Shown: positions 1 to 7,000 of the stretch, piece by piece | How positions within the stretch are numbered: the stretch's first letter is position 1 | Layout: every line of letters starts with the position of its first letter | Origin: JBGPHT01 sp041484525 | GTDB lineage: Bacteria > Acidobacteriota > Terriglobia > Bryobacterales > Bryobacteraceae | Reading direction: 5' to 3' | Length of the DNA: 22,158 nucleotides | Assembly: GCA_041484525.1 (NCBI GenBank) | Contig: JBGPHT010000127.1 | Coordinates: 1-22,158 of the forward strand | Position numbers and translations under genes: made by a program | The notes under the pieces: generated by a model | What the model was told of the DNA's origin: nothing | Seen by the model: the letters and a program-made list of their open reading frames with translations, nothing else | Databases searched by the model: none

Positions 1-128
1 CCCGGCGCCGTTGCTTGCACAATCGATACTTTCCGCGCCTGGATGAAGTGATCGCCGCAGTAGAAGCCGAGTTCGACCAATGGGCCGGTCGCAATGAAAC
101 ACTACGCCGATTATGCGCAATTACTTAA
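1..128 (+). CDS. IS630-family transposase, C-terminal end (partial)
   Basis: An open frame enters from the left edge (codons in phase with position 3) and ends at TAA 126-128. It is too short for a normal ORF list. The peptide contains HNRYFPRLDEV near its start and ends LRRLCAIT. That agrees with what I remember of IS630/Tc1-like DDE transposase C-termini: 'tHN-yF-sLeel', an acidic helix with a Trp, then 'LcaiI' at the extreme end. Only about 41 residues are visible and the catalytic DDE triad lies outside the window, so neither activity nor completeness can be judged. I could not identify the right terminal repeat that should follow the stop. The assignment comes from pattern memory only. 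Confidence 0.6.
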   Translation, partial: RRRCLHNRYFPRLDEVIAAVEAEFDQWAGRNETLRRLCAIT

Positions 129-274
129 GTCGCTGTGTTTATTTCGTCATCCAAGACGACACCTACATCCTGCAAGACATCACCCGCCACCCGAAATAGT
201 GCGCAAACAGCTCAGGCGGCAACATCTACTAACGCCGACATGTTCAACGTGCGGTAGCGAAGACCGCACGGCCC
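129..274 (+). other. Intergenic segment with a possible decayed coding scrap
   Basis: Between the transposase stop and the PepSY-like gene there is no complete gene. One frame (about 131-199, stop TAG 197-199) reads as a plausible protein end, VYFVIQDDTYILQDITRHPK. The alternation of hydrophobic and acidic residues resembles the last strands of a RelE/ParE-type toxin, but no start or upstream domain is present. I treat it as a possible remnant, consistent with a mobile-element junction, and do not call a gene. Confidence 0.25.
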
Positions 275-511
275 ATGAGTTCTCTGGCAAAAATGCGGGA
301 GCCGAAGCCCCCGCTAGTCGAAGAGGAGACGACGCTGGAGGCCGTTCCCGCGGCAGCCAAGGCGGCCATCGAGAAGAAGACGGCGGGCGGGAAGATCACC
401 CACGTGGAAAACGTGATCCAGGGCGGCGTTACGACGTACGAGGCGGCTTACACCAAGGGTGGGAGGAAGTTGGAAGTCGCGGTCAGGGCGGATGGCTCAG
501 CAGTGAAGTGA
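275..511 (+). CDS. Short PepSY-like domain protein, apparently N-terminally truncated
   Basis: This 78-residue protein opens with an acidic stretch (PPLVEEETTLEAVP) followed by AAKAAIEKKTAGGKI, then THVENVIQGGVTTYEAAY and a basic strand ending in RADGSAVK. This is the helix-plus-beta-hairpin pattern of PepSY-like (DUF2874-type) periplasmic domains. In the acidobacterial members I remember, such a unit is the second half of a secreted protein whose first half carries a signal peptide and another PepSY-like repeat. Here no signal peptide is present, the frame is closed upstream by TAA 230-232, and no good Shine-Dalgarno precedes the ATG. A truncated remnant beside an insertion-sequence end is therefore as likely as a functional small gene. 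Eighteen more sense codons follow the TGA in the same frame (512-565). Confidence 0.45.
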   Translation: MSSLAKMREPKPPLVEEETTLEAVPAAAKAAIEKKTAGGKITHVENVIQGGVTTYEAAYTKGGRKLEVAVRADGSAVK

Positions 512-962
512 CATGCGCGCCAGGACGCAGAGACGCTGGTGGCCGAGTACAAGAAGAAGCGGAAATAGGCGACCCCGGTAAGAGTCACCATCAAGGGGGA
601 TCAGGAAATAGCTACCGATATGGAACGATATCGTTCGCGGGGAATTCGATCTACAGAGGACGAAAGCCAATGACCAGCCTTTGTTGAGAGGCACCGCTCA
701 GAGCCCGCATAGTCGGCCTGTTATTCGTCAATATATCGGTCTATGTCTGCGTCGTACGGGCAGGCATCGGTGGAGGCGCGTCAAGGCTGCGAAGTCGTTG
801 GATGACGGCTTTCAACGTCGCTCTCCTTCGTACCCTGCAATTATTGCCTCGGCGACCTCAAGTGTCATGCCGTTCATGGCACTTGCGTCCCCTTCGCTGA
901 GGAGGAAATCCATTTGCTCGTTCTCTAGAGGTTTGGCATACAATAGTCCACCGGGGGGCGGC
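512..962 (+). other. Intergenic region with coding remnants upstream of the cytochrome gene
   Basis: No complete gene is seen. In the same frame as the PepSY-like gene, two short open stretches follow its stop: 512-565 (ending AETLVAEYKKKRK, TAG 566-568) and 569-670 (containing EIATDMERYRSRGIRSTEDE, TGA 671-673). The second looks like a piece of a small antitoxin-like or regulatory protein but has no clear start. From about 700 to 910 I see nothing interpretable. The last 50 bases hold a promoter-like element for the gene at 963. Confidence 0.3.
914..944 (+). promoter_or_regulatory. Possible promoter of the DUF1587-type cytochrome gene
   Basis: A good -10-like hexamer TACAAT (939-944) lies about 20 bases before the ATG at 963. 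The best upstream hexamer, TTGCTC (914-919), is weak and has a long 19-base spacer. The G-run at 953-958 could serve as the ribosome binding site. The assignment rests on motif similarity alone. Confidence 0.3.
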
Positions 963-2249
963 ATGTTTCGAAGGCTGGCCGGAATCCTGGTTGCTTGCGG
1001 CGCGACCTGCCTCTGTCAGAATCTCGACGACGCGCGCACCACCGCTCTCACTGCTGAATTTCAGAAATCGGTCATGCCGGTGCTTTCGGCGCGATGCGCA
1101 GGATGCCATAGCAGCCAGTTGAAAACCGGCGGCCTGAATCTGGAACAGTTCCGGAACGCCAGCCTTGCACTGCAACAGATTGAAATCTGGAAGAAGGTCC
1201 GCGACCGCGTCACTGCGGGAACTATGCCGCCTCCACCTGCCACGCCTCTCTCCAAAGCGGAGAGCGCGGCGGTTGCAGGCTGGATCGACCATGTCGCGGG
1301 CCGTCCAGCGGCCGGGGCTGTAGATCCCGGCCGGGTCACCGCACGCCGCCTGAATCGGGTGGAATACAACAACACGATCCGCGATCTGCTCGGCATCACC
1401 ATACGGCCGGCTGACGAGTTCCCGACAGACGATTCCGGCTACGGGTTCGACAACATCGGCGATGTCCTTTCGTTATCTCCCCTGCTGATGGAGAAGCTGA
1501 TGTCCGCCGCCCGGCGAATCTCGCAAGCGGCGGTCTATGGGGAAGCGTACCCGCCTCAGCCGAGTCTGCTGGTGAGGATCAAGCCGAAGCGAAGCCAGGA
1601 CGATAGCCCGACTTCGGGCGACATCTTTCCCTTTTCCATGCGCGGCGCCTTGTACGGCACTTTTCATTTTCCGGTCGACGGCCAATATGAGTTCCGCTGG
1701 CGGTATGCCAACCTGCGCGGTCCGGAAGTCGCCGATCAGCCGGCCATTGGTGCAGGCGGCACGGCGCCAGGCGGAAGGCAGTCCGGCGCGCAGGCGGGAG
1801 CCGGTCCAACCGCCGGGAGAAGGGGCGGCGGACGGGGAGCTTTGACGCCCGAGCAGAGAAAGGCCCTCGATGAACGCAATCGCCTGGGAGCGCCGCCGGT
1901 CCAAATGGTTTTCGCCATCGATGGCAGGCAGATGCTTACGGCTGTGGTGGAAGGCAGCACGGATTACAACTACGCGCGCGGCGAGACAGTCGTTCGCGTG
2001 CCGGTGACGGCGGGCGATCGTTTTCTGCGGGCATCCTTCCCCGAACTCGCCAATCTCGACGATCCCCGCACTCACATTAACCGCGACGGCCGGCGCAAAA
2101 TCTTCATCGATTACATGGATATCGTGGGCCCCTACCAACCGTCTCCCGCGCCGGCCCAGAGCTACCGGCGTATCTTCATTTGCGGCCACGCTCCGGGCCA
2201 TCACGACGCGCGGTGCGCGCGCCGCGTAGTCGAGAATCTGGCACACTAG
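963..2249 (+). CDS. DUF1587/DUF1595 cytochrome-like protein, N-terminal part up to an in-frame TAG
   Basis: Residues 1-18 form a signal peptide (MFRRLAGILVACG...). Next is a planctomycete-type (PSD1-like) cytochrome c domain with haem motif CAGCH at 45-49. DUF1587 follows (about 115-185, containing TARRLNRVEYNNTIRDLLG and GYGFDNIGDVL), then a low-complexity Gly/Pro/Arg linker and a beta-rich domain ending KIFIDYMDIVGP. The frame stops at TAG 2247-2249 inside a DUF1595-like segment (YRRIFICGHAPG...CARRVVENLAH). The same frame then resumes with AYRRPPSERELEP, exactly what the family expects next, so this is the front part of one gene reaching 3467. The ATG at 963 is chosen because it gives the signal peptide; the frame is open further upstream but without coding character. 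This is a predicted exported multi-domain c-type cytochrome; its substrate is unknown. Confidence 0.75.
   Translation: MFRRLAGILVACGATCLCQNLDDARTTALTAEFQKSVMPVLSARCAGCHSSQLKTGGLNLEQFRNASLALQQIEIWKKVRDRVTAGTMPPPPATPLSKAESAAVAGWIDHVAGRPAAGAVDPGRVTARRLNRVEYNNTIRDLLGITIRPADEFPTDDSGYGFDNIGDVLSLSPLLMEKLMSAARRISQAAVYGEAYPPQPSLLVRIKPKRSQDDSPTSGDIFPFSMRGALYGTFHFPVDGQYEFRWRYANLRGPEVADQPAIGAGGTAPGGRQSGAQAGAGPTAGRRGGGRGALTPEQRKALDERNRLGAPPVQMVFAIDGRQMLTAVVEGSTDYNYARGETVVRVPVTAGDRFLRASFPELANLDDPRTHINRDGRRKIFIDYMDIVGPYQPSPAPAQSYRRIFICGHAPGHHDARCARRVVENLAH
2247..2249 (+). other. In-frame TAG interrupting the DUF1587-DUF1585 gene
   Basis: Codons on both sides lie in the same frame (963 and 2343 are both in phase). 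The protein reads ...ENLAH-stop-AYRRPPSEREL..., where family members have a continuous 'LARRAYRRP'-type DUF1595 motif. No insertion or deletion is needed: this is a single premature termination codon, by CAG-to-TAG change or two transitions from CGG, or a sequencing error. Confidence 0.8.
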
Positions 2250-2342
2250 GCCTACCGCCGGCCACCCAGCGAACGGGAGCTGGAGCCCCTGCTGAAACTG
2301 GTAGCGCTGGCGCAAAAGCAAGGCGACGGCCTGGAAGAAGGA

Positions 2343-3467
2343 GTGCGCGTCAGTCTACAAGCCATCCTGATGTCGCCTAACTTTCTGTTCCGCATCGAAC
2401 GCGACCCGGTGGGCGGCGCGGGCGCGTACCGTCTGAACGATTATGAGCTGGCATCGAGGCTATCCTATTTTCTCTGGAGCAGCATGCCGGATGACGAGCT
2501 GCTGCGCGCGGCCGGCCGGGGCACGTTGCGCCAGCCGGGTATTCTCGAAGCACAGGTCAGGCGAATGCTCGACGATCCGAAGGCGGGCGCCCTTGCCGAT
2601 AACTTTGCCGCCCAGTGGCTGAGCCTTCGGCTGCTGGATCGCAGGAAGCCGGATGCGGAGCGCTTCCCCACGGTGGACGATGAGTTGCTCGACGCCATGC
2701 GCCGCGAAACGCTGATGTTTGTGACCGCGCTGATCCGCGAAGACCGGAGCATTCTCGAGGTCATCGACGGACGGTTCACATTCCTGAATGGCCCACTGGC
2801 ACGACATTATGGGATCAAGGGAATCGACGGAGAAGAATTCCAGCGAGTGTCATTGCAGGGCGACGAGCGAAGCGGCATCGTGACACAGGGGTCGATCCTG
2901 ACGCTTTCTTCTTACGCTACGCGGACCTCACCGGTGCTGCGCGGCAAATGGGTGCTGGAAAACCTCCTGGGCACGCCGCCGCCACCGCCGCCGGCGGATG
3001 TTCCGCCGCTCGAAGAGGCGAACCTCGGCACTGCCGCATCGTTGCGGCAGCGGCTGGAACAGCATCGGGCGAATCCAGCCTGTGCCGCCTGCCACGAGCA
3101 GATGGATCCGCTCGGGTTCAGCCTGGAGAACTACGATGCGGCCGGTCGCTGGCGCACGAGGGATGGCAACTTCGACGTGGACAGCATGGGGACGCTACCG
3201 GACGGCAGGACGATTCCAGGGGCCAAAGGGCTGAAGGACATTCTGCGGTCGCAGACTGGCATCTTCACGCGAAACCTGGCGGAGAAGATGCTGACGTTCG
3301 CATTGGGGCGCGGTCTCGAAGGCACAGACGCCGCGGCGGTGGAAGAAATCAGCCGGCTGGCGGCCGCCGGAGATTACAAGTTTTCCAGCCTGGTTCTCGG
3401 TATCGTCAAAAGCAGCCCTTTCCAGATGCGAAAGGGGTCGGATGGAGGCGGACATGAATCTAAGTAA
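2343..3467 (+). CDS. DUF1592/DUF1588/DUF1585 protein, C-terminal part of the interrupted cytochrome gene
   Basis: The frame reopens right after the TAG at 2247-2249; the GTG at 2343 is only the first conventional start. Domains in order are the tail of DUF1595 (SLQAILMSPNFLFRIE), DUF1592 (NDYELASRLSYFLWSSMPDDEL), DUF1588 (FLNGPLARHYGI through SYATRTSPVLRGKWVLENLLG, with a Pro-rich stretch) and DUF1585. DUF1585 carries a second haem-type motif, CAACHEQMDPLGFSLE, at about residue 707 of the read-through product, and the closing RNLAEKMLTFALGRGLE. Expressed alone it would lack a signal peptide and so could not mature as a periplasmic cytochrome. That suggests a broken gene or read-through rather than a split protein. 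It overlaps the DUF1552 gene by 14 bases, so the two were one transcription unit. In this family the pair is normally complete and adjacent; its biochemical role is unknown. Confidence 0.75.
   Translation: MRVSLQAILMSPNFLFRIERDPVGGAGAYRLNDYELASRLSYFLWSSMPDDELLRAAGRGTLRQPGILEAQVRRMLDDPKAGALADNFAAQWLSLRLLDRRKPDAERFPTVDDELLDAMRRETLMFVTALIREDRSILEVIDGRFTFLNGPLARHYGIKGIDGEEFQRVSLQGDERSGIVTQGSILTLSSYATRTSPVLRGKWVLENLLGTPPPPPPADVPPLEEANLGTAASLRQRLEQHRANPACAACHEQMDPLGFSLENYDAAGRWRTRDGNFDVDSMGTLPDGRTIPGAKGLKDILRSQTGIFTRNLAEKMLTFALGRGLEGTDAAAVEEISRLAAAGDYKFSSLVLGIVKSSPFQMRKGSDGGGHESK
3444..3448 (+). promoter_or_regulatory. Shine-Dalgarno that fixes the DUF1552 start at 3454
   Basis: GGAGG lies 5 bases before ATG 3454, inside the last codons of the preceding gene. 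The earlier ATG at 3442 has no such site and would place MEAD before the Tat-like signal, so 3454 is the better start. Confidence 0.6.
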
Positions 3468-4815
3468 GCGGCTTTCCCGGCGCGCGGTGTTGCAGGGGAT
3501 GGGAACGGCGATCGCGCTGCCGTTCCTGGATGCCATGAGCCCCGCGTTCGCGGCCTCGGCCGCAGCGCCCACCCGCATGGCCTTCCTTTACGTGCCGAAC
3601 GGGATCGTGATGGATGAATGGACGCCGAAAGGGCAGGAGGCCGGGGTGGCCGCGCTGCCGGAGGAGTTGCCGCGGATTACCCGAGCCCTTGCGCCTTATC
3701 GTAACGATTGCACGATGCTCAGTGGGTTGACGTCGAATGGCGGCCGTGCTCTGGGCGATGGTCCGGGGGATCACGGCCGGGCTGGGGCGGCCTATCTCAC
3801 CGGAGTCCATCCCAAGAAGACGTATGGAAAGGATATCCAGGCCGGCATTTCCATGGACCAGGTGGCGGCGCAGAAGCTGGAAGGCAGGACGCGATTCGCT
3901 TCCATCGAGTTGGGGTGCGAGGAGGGTGTGCAAGGCGGCAACTGCGACAACGGTTATAGCTGCGCTTACAGCAACAGCATTTCCTGGCGGACATCGAGTT
4001 CGCCGATGCCTCCCGAAATCCGGCCGCGGGCAGTTTTCGAGCGCCTGTTCGGCAGCGCGGACGGGGAGCGCGATCCCAAACGCCGCGCGCGGCAGGACCT
4101 GTATCAGAAGAGCGTGCTGGACGTGGTGATGGAGGATGCGCGGCGGCTGCAGAGTTCGCTCGGCGGCGCGGACCGGCGCAAGCTCGACGAATACATGTAT
4201 GGTATCCGTGAGATTGAAACGCGCATCCAGAAGATGGAGCGGCAAAATGCGCGTGTGGTTCCTGCGGTGGGCGCGCCTTCGCCCGGCGTTCCGGCGGACT
4301 TCGCCCAGCACGGCCGCATCATGATGGACCTGCTCACCCTCGCCTTCCAGACCGATTCGACGCGCGTGGTCACAGTGTTGTTAGGCATCGAGCAAAGCCC
4401 CCGGTCGTACGGCGCAGAGATCGGGATCAGCGAAGCGCATCATGGATTGACCCACCATAGCGGCGATCCGGAGAAGATCGAAAAGGTCACGAAGATCAAT
4501 TGCTACCACATCCAGCAGTTCACCTATCTGCTGGACAAGCTCAAAGGAGTGAAGGAAGGAGACGGCACGCTGCTGGATCACTCGATGATCGCGTACGGCA
4601 GCGGTCTTTCCGACGGAAACCGCCACGAGCACCACAACCTTCCGCTAATCCTTGCCGGCCGGGGCAATGGGACGCTCAAGCCCGGCCGTATGGTGCGGTA
4701 TCCGGATGAGACTCCGATTACGAATTTGTACGTGGCGATGCTGGACCGCATGGGCGTGCCTGTTGAGGCGCTCGGGGACAGCACGGGGGAACTGGGCTAT
4801 CTCTCGGATATCTGA
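3454..4815 (+). CDS. DUF1552 family protein, Tat-exported
   Basis: This 453-residue protein begins MNLSKRLSRRAVLQGMGTAIALPFLDAM. The twin-arginine motif SRRAVLQG followed by a short hydrophobic segment and Ala-rich cleavage region is a typical Tat signal. The mature part matches DUF1552 as I know it: RMAFLYVPNGIVMDEWTP, LSGLTSNGG, GDHGRAGAAYLTGVHPKKT, SIELGCEEG, YSCAYSNSISWR, then a helical region and the C-terminal GLTHHSGDPEKIEKVTKIN and YGSGLSDGNRHEHHNLP. The many His and Asp residues near the end suggest metal binding, related to sulfatase-like or DUF1501 folds; that is inference. It is translationally overlapped with the DUF1592 gene, its usual partner. The partner's premature stop could also lower expression of this gene through polarity. 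Reaction unknown. Confidence 0.85.
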   Translation: MNLSKRLSRRAVLQGMGTAIALPFLDAMSPAFAASAAAPTRMAFLYVPNGIVMDEWTPKGQEAGVAALPEELPRITRALAPYRNDCTMLSGLTSNGGRALGDGPGDHGRAGAAYLTGVHPKKTYGKDIQAGISMDQVAAQKLEGRTRFASIELGCEEGVQGGNCDNGYSCAYSNSISWRTSSSPMPPEIRPRAVFERLFGSADGERDPKRRARQDLYQKSVLDVVMEDARRLQSSLGGADRRKLDEYMYGIREIETRIQKMERQNARVVPAVGAPSPGVPADFAQHGRIMMDLLTLAFQTDSTRVVTVLLGIEQSPRSYGAEIGISEAHHGLTHHSGDPEKIEKVTKINCYHIQQFTYLLDKLKGVKEGDGTLLDHSMIAYGSGLSDGNRHEHHNLPLILAGRGNGTLKPGRMVRYPDETPITNLYVAMLDRMGVPVEALGDSTGELGYLSDI

Positions 4816-5210
4816 GGGGAATTGCAGAGCAGTGACCGCGGCCTCCCGGCATCGGTCCGCGTACGGGCAGCCGATTGCGTCATGAATCATGCGACGAAGG
4901 CCCTCGAGATCGAGGACATCGAGGCGCGTGTCACTGAGCTGGAGCGAACCACCGAGCTGTCCAATTCTGCGACAAGTGCAAACCCTGGAACGCCGACTGC
5001 CGGATGACACTATCCGGCCAAGGCCAAGCTGCCGTTTTGGCTGCTGGAAGAGCTAAGACCACAGGGCCTTCGATACGACTCGGACGGATTTCACTGGCAT
5101 TCCTTACGGGTGTTGATCGGATGTCGGACAATGGGCTGTGCCGGCGCCACTCCTCGGGTGCCGCGAGTGACGCGCCTGTATGAGCTGTCCGCATGGCATA
5201 CTAATTACAT
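4816..5210 (+). other. Mostly intergenic region with degenerate coding signal
   Basis: Apart from the small peptide at 4882-5007 there is no complete gene. After its TGA (5005-5007) the same frame stays open past 5200 and begins with protein-like sequence (PAKAKLPFWLLEELRPQG, then YDSDGFHWHS). A neighbouring frame reads CDKCKPWNADCRM around 4970-5006. The mixture suggests one or two small genes broken by frameshifts. No terminator for the DUF1552 unit is obvious. Confidence 0.3.
4882..5007 (+). CDS. Small hypothetical peptide with coiled-coil-like helix
   Basis: ATG 4882 opens a 41-residue peptide: MNHATKALEIEDIEARVTEL, then ERTTELSNS and a Pro/Thr tail. The heptad-like spacing of Leu/Ile/Val (ALEIEDIEARVTELE) predicts an amphipathic helix or short coiled coil. 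No Shine-Dalgarno is evident and the family is not recognised. The same frame stays open upstream to 4822 and continues after the TGA, so this may be a fragment of a longer decayed gene. Confidence 0.3.
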   Translation: MNHATKALEIEDIEARVTELERTTELSNSATSANPGTPTAG

Positions 5211-5597
5211 ATGCCAGCCCGGAAGATCAACGCCGAACTACTCAACGCCGCTATCGAAGGCTTTGAAGCCCAAAAGAGCCTTATAGACGTCCGGATTGCC
5301 GAGATCCGGCAGATGCTCGCCGGCCGGACGGAACCCGGCGCCGCGGCCGAACCGCGGAAATGGAAACGGAAGATGAACGCCGCCGCCCGGAAGCGCATTG
5401 GTGATGCACAGCGCAAACGCTGGGCTGAGTTGAAGAGGCAATCTGCGTCACCATCGGCATCAGCCACGCGGGAAGCCGCAAAGCCGAAACGGAAGCTCAG
5501 CGCCGCTGGCAGGAAGAGAATCATCCAAGCAACCAGGCGGCGTTGGGCGGCGGTCAAGACTGCGAGGCAAGCGCAGCAGGCAGCCACGGCGAAGTGA
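5211..5597 (+). CDS. Small basic hypothetical protein with two copies of a 24-residue RKRI...RW motif
   Basis: This is a 128-residue, strongly basic protein. Residues 1-37 form an acidic-to-neutral helix (INAELLNAAIEGFEAQKSLID, then VRIAEIRQML). Then come two copies of a basic helical motif, residues 52-75 and 93-116. Both follow the pattern KRK-[ML]-x-A-A-x-RKRI-x-x-A-x-R-[KR]-RWA-x-x-K, with Trp71 and Trp112 at matching places, separated by a Ser/Ala/Pro linker. Similar 'AAxRxRIxxAxxxRW' units recur in small acidobacterial and planctomycete proteins I have seen, and suggest nucleic-acid binding (inference). No purine-rich ribosome site precedes ATG 5211; instead TACTAAT (5199-5205) lies where a -10 box would give a nearly leaderless mRNA. 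Function unknown. Confidence 0.65.
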   Translation: MPARKINAELLNAAIEGFEAQKSLIDVRIAEIRQMLAGRTEPGAAAEPRKWKRKMNAAARKRIGDAQRKRWAELKRQSASPSASATREAAKPKRKLSAAGRKRIIQATRRRWAAVKTARQAQQAATAK

Positions 5598-5740
5598 GTC
5601 GGCCCGAAGAAGGCGCTGCCAAGAGAGCGACGCAGGTGCAGGCCGACGCGGTGGAAGGCGGCGTTTAGTAGCTGTCAGAAGCCAGTCCTGCCGCCGCACG
5701 TTTATCCGGAAAGCGGGTACGGGCTGCGAGACCAACGGTG

Positions 5741-5950
5741 ATGAAGAGCATCGACCGGCGGATTCGACACCTGGAAGGCCGGTTTGGGCTGGCGGTTGAA
5801 ACGGCATTCTCTCAGCGCGTGCGCGAACGGTGCCGGCATGCGGAAGAAGTGTCTCACGTTGCCGCTGAGGTTGGCGCGCCATGGTACCGCGGATGCAGGA
5901 TCGCCGTCGGCATTGATTCCGTGCGCTGTCCATCGCAAGTATTGAAATAG
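5741..5950 (+). CDS. Small hypothetical protein beginning MKSIDRRIRHLEGRFG
   Basis: The ATG at 5741 (or GTG 5738) opens a 69-residue frame. Its first part, MKSIDRRIRHLEGRFGLAVE followed by RVRERCRHAEEV, resembles the charged 'RRLExRxG' helix that starts many short phage-like and acidobacterial hypothetical proteins. After about residue 38 the sequence loses this character (Trp, Cys, Pro-rich) and may reflect a frameshift. A preceding frame ends with TGA overlapping this ATG (TGATG), which hints at translational coupling, but the upstream peptide is not convincing. Low confidence; possibly a decayed gene. Confidence 0.3.
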   Translation: MKSIDRRIRHLEGRFGLAVETAFSQRVRERCRHAEEVSHVAAEVGAPWYRGCRIAVGIDSVRCPSQVLK

Positions 5951-5979
5951 GTAGTGGGTTCCGGCGAACATCGGAACGG

Positions 5980-6102
5980 ATGGATGCCCTGCTGATCGGT
6001 CCGGCGCTTACACTCAGCTTTGCGGCGACCCTGCTACTATGCAAGGCGCTGTTGTCCATGCTGATTACGGTGATGGAGCGTACTGGCAGGTCCGCTAAGT
6101 AA
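5980..6102 (+). CDS. Small single-pass membrane peptide (40 residues)
   Basis: ATG 5980 to TAA 6100-6102 encodes a peptide starting MDALLIGPALTLSFAATLLL, continuing CKALLSMLITVMERTGRSAK. Residues 3-32 form one continuous hydrophobic segment with a short acidic N-terminus and a positively charged C-terminus. That topology fits a single transmembrane helix with the C-terminus inside. GGAAC just upstream is a weak ribosome site. The composition is unlike random read-through of the neighbouring sequence. Family and function are not recognised. It lies between other very small genes with no obvious partner. Confidence 0.45.
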   Translation: MDALLIGPALTLSFAATLLLCKALLSMLITVMERTGRSAK

Positions 6103-6198
6103 CGGCCCGGGCGCATGGCTCCGACACGAACGCCACCGATGTGAAGCGGCGTTGCCGGAGAATTCGCCTGCCAGTTTTCGGATTCTGTGGCCGAACTT

Positions 6199-6675
6199 CT
6201 ATTGCTTCTCGAATACCGCGACGCTCTCCACCTTCTCCCCTTTGGCATTCGTACCGGTGGTCGTAATCGTCACCGCTTTGCCATCACGAGATACGACTCT
6301 TTTGGACGTGCCGATCGCTTTGCCGCCACGCTTCATTGTCGCCTCTATGGTGGAATTGTTGACACGCTTAAGCGCGATGGTATCGGCTCCAAGAGGGCCA
6401 CCGCCCTCGTATGGAACATCCTTGCCATCGTATTTGGCAGAGTACCGAGTCGAGGTCGGTTTACCCTCGGCGTCCGTTCCCTCTGCCGACGCGGTCAGCC
6501 CGTCGGCAGTAGCGTCGTATTTGATCGTGACAGACTTCGGCGCTGCACTGGCGGGCGTGTACTTCGATTTCGCCAGATTGAGCTTCCGGGTGCCGCTGAA
6601 CTTGTCATCGGCTGCCACGAGAACAACTGCAACAGCAATCAGTAACAGCAGCACTCTTGTGAATCGTGAACGCAT
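6199..6675 (-). CDS. Secreted hypothetical protein, FSGT-KLN (lipocalin-like) type
   Basis: The 158-residue protein starts MRSRFTRVLLLLIAVAVVLV and has a likely signal cleavage after VAA (residue 22). The mature part is beta-rich: DDKFSGTRKLNLAKSKYTP, then alternating polar/hydrophobic strands up to VAVFEKQ. This resembles the many secreted acidobacterial proteins with an opening 'F-G-W-LN--KSK--P' motif that probably fold as small beta-barrels. Here the usual Trp is Arg (SGTRKLN). A perfect AGGAGGT lies 8 bases before the ATG. The gene stands alone on the minus strand. Function unknown; export is well supported by the sequence. Confidence 0.8.
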   Translation of the reverse strand: MRSRFTRVLLLLIAVAVVLVAADDKFSGTRKLNLAKSKYTPASAAPKSVTIKYDATADGLTASAEGTDAEGKPTSTRYSAKYDGKDVPYEGGGPLGADTIALKRVNNSTIEATMKRGGKAIGTSKRVVSRDGKAVTITTTGTNAKGEKVESVAVFEKQ

Positions 6676-6683
6676 ACTCGTTT

Positions 6684-6690
6684 ACCTCCT
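6684..6690 (-). promoter_or_regulatory. Strong Shine-Dalgarno of the secreted protein gene
   Basis: AGGAGGT on the minus strand, 8 bases upstream of ATG at 6675. It fixes the start and supports real expression. Confidence 0.6.
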
Positions 6691-7000
6691 CTGGAGAGAC
6701 GGCACACTTGACCGTCTTTCCTTTGAGCCAAGGGTTCCGTTTGGGACGCCCGGATCGCAATCATCATACACCCCACCCGATCGGTCCGGCGGAGCGCCGG
6801 CAGCAAATGGTACCGCGGCACGGCACCAGTACAGGAACGTCGCAAACATCTGCTCGGACCGCTGCATAGTACTCGTTTGAGGTGAGAGCTCGATTGAGAA
6901 CAATCGAGGGCCAGTTTTAGAGGCTCGTCGCTGCCTGGCCTGCGCGGGCGGCCCGTTCGGAGTCACTCTCAGTCTTTCAACGATTCAATGCCCGCGCGAT

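Noticed and set aside
1473..2321. Long minus-strand open frame (282 codons) opposite the DUF1587 gene
   Set aside because: It is a high-GC shadow of a gene with clear domains on the plus strand; its peptide is Arg/Ala/His-rich with no family signal.
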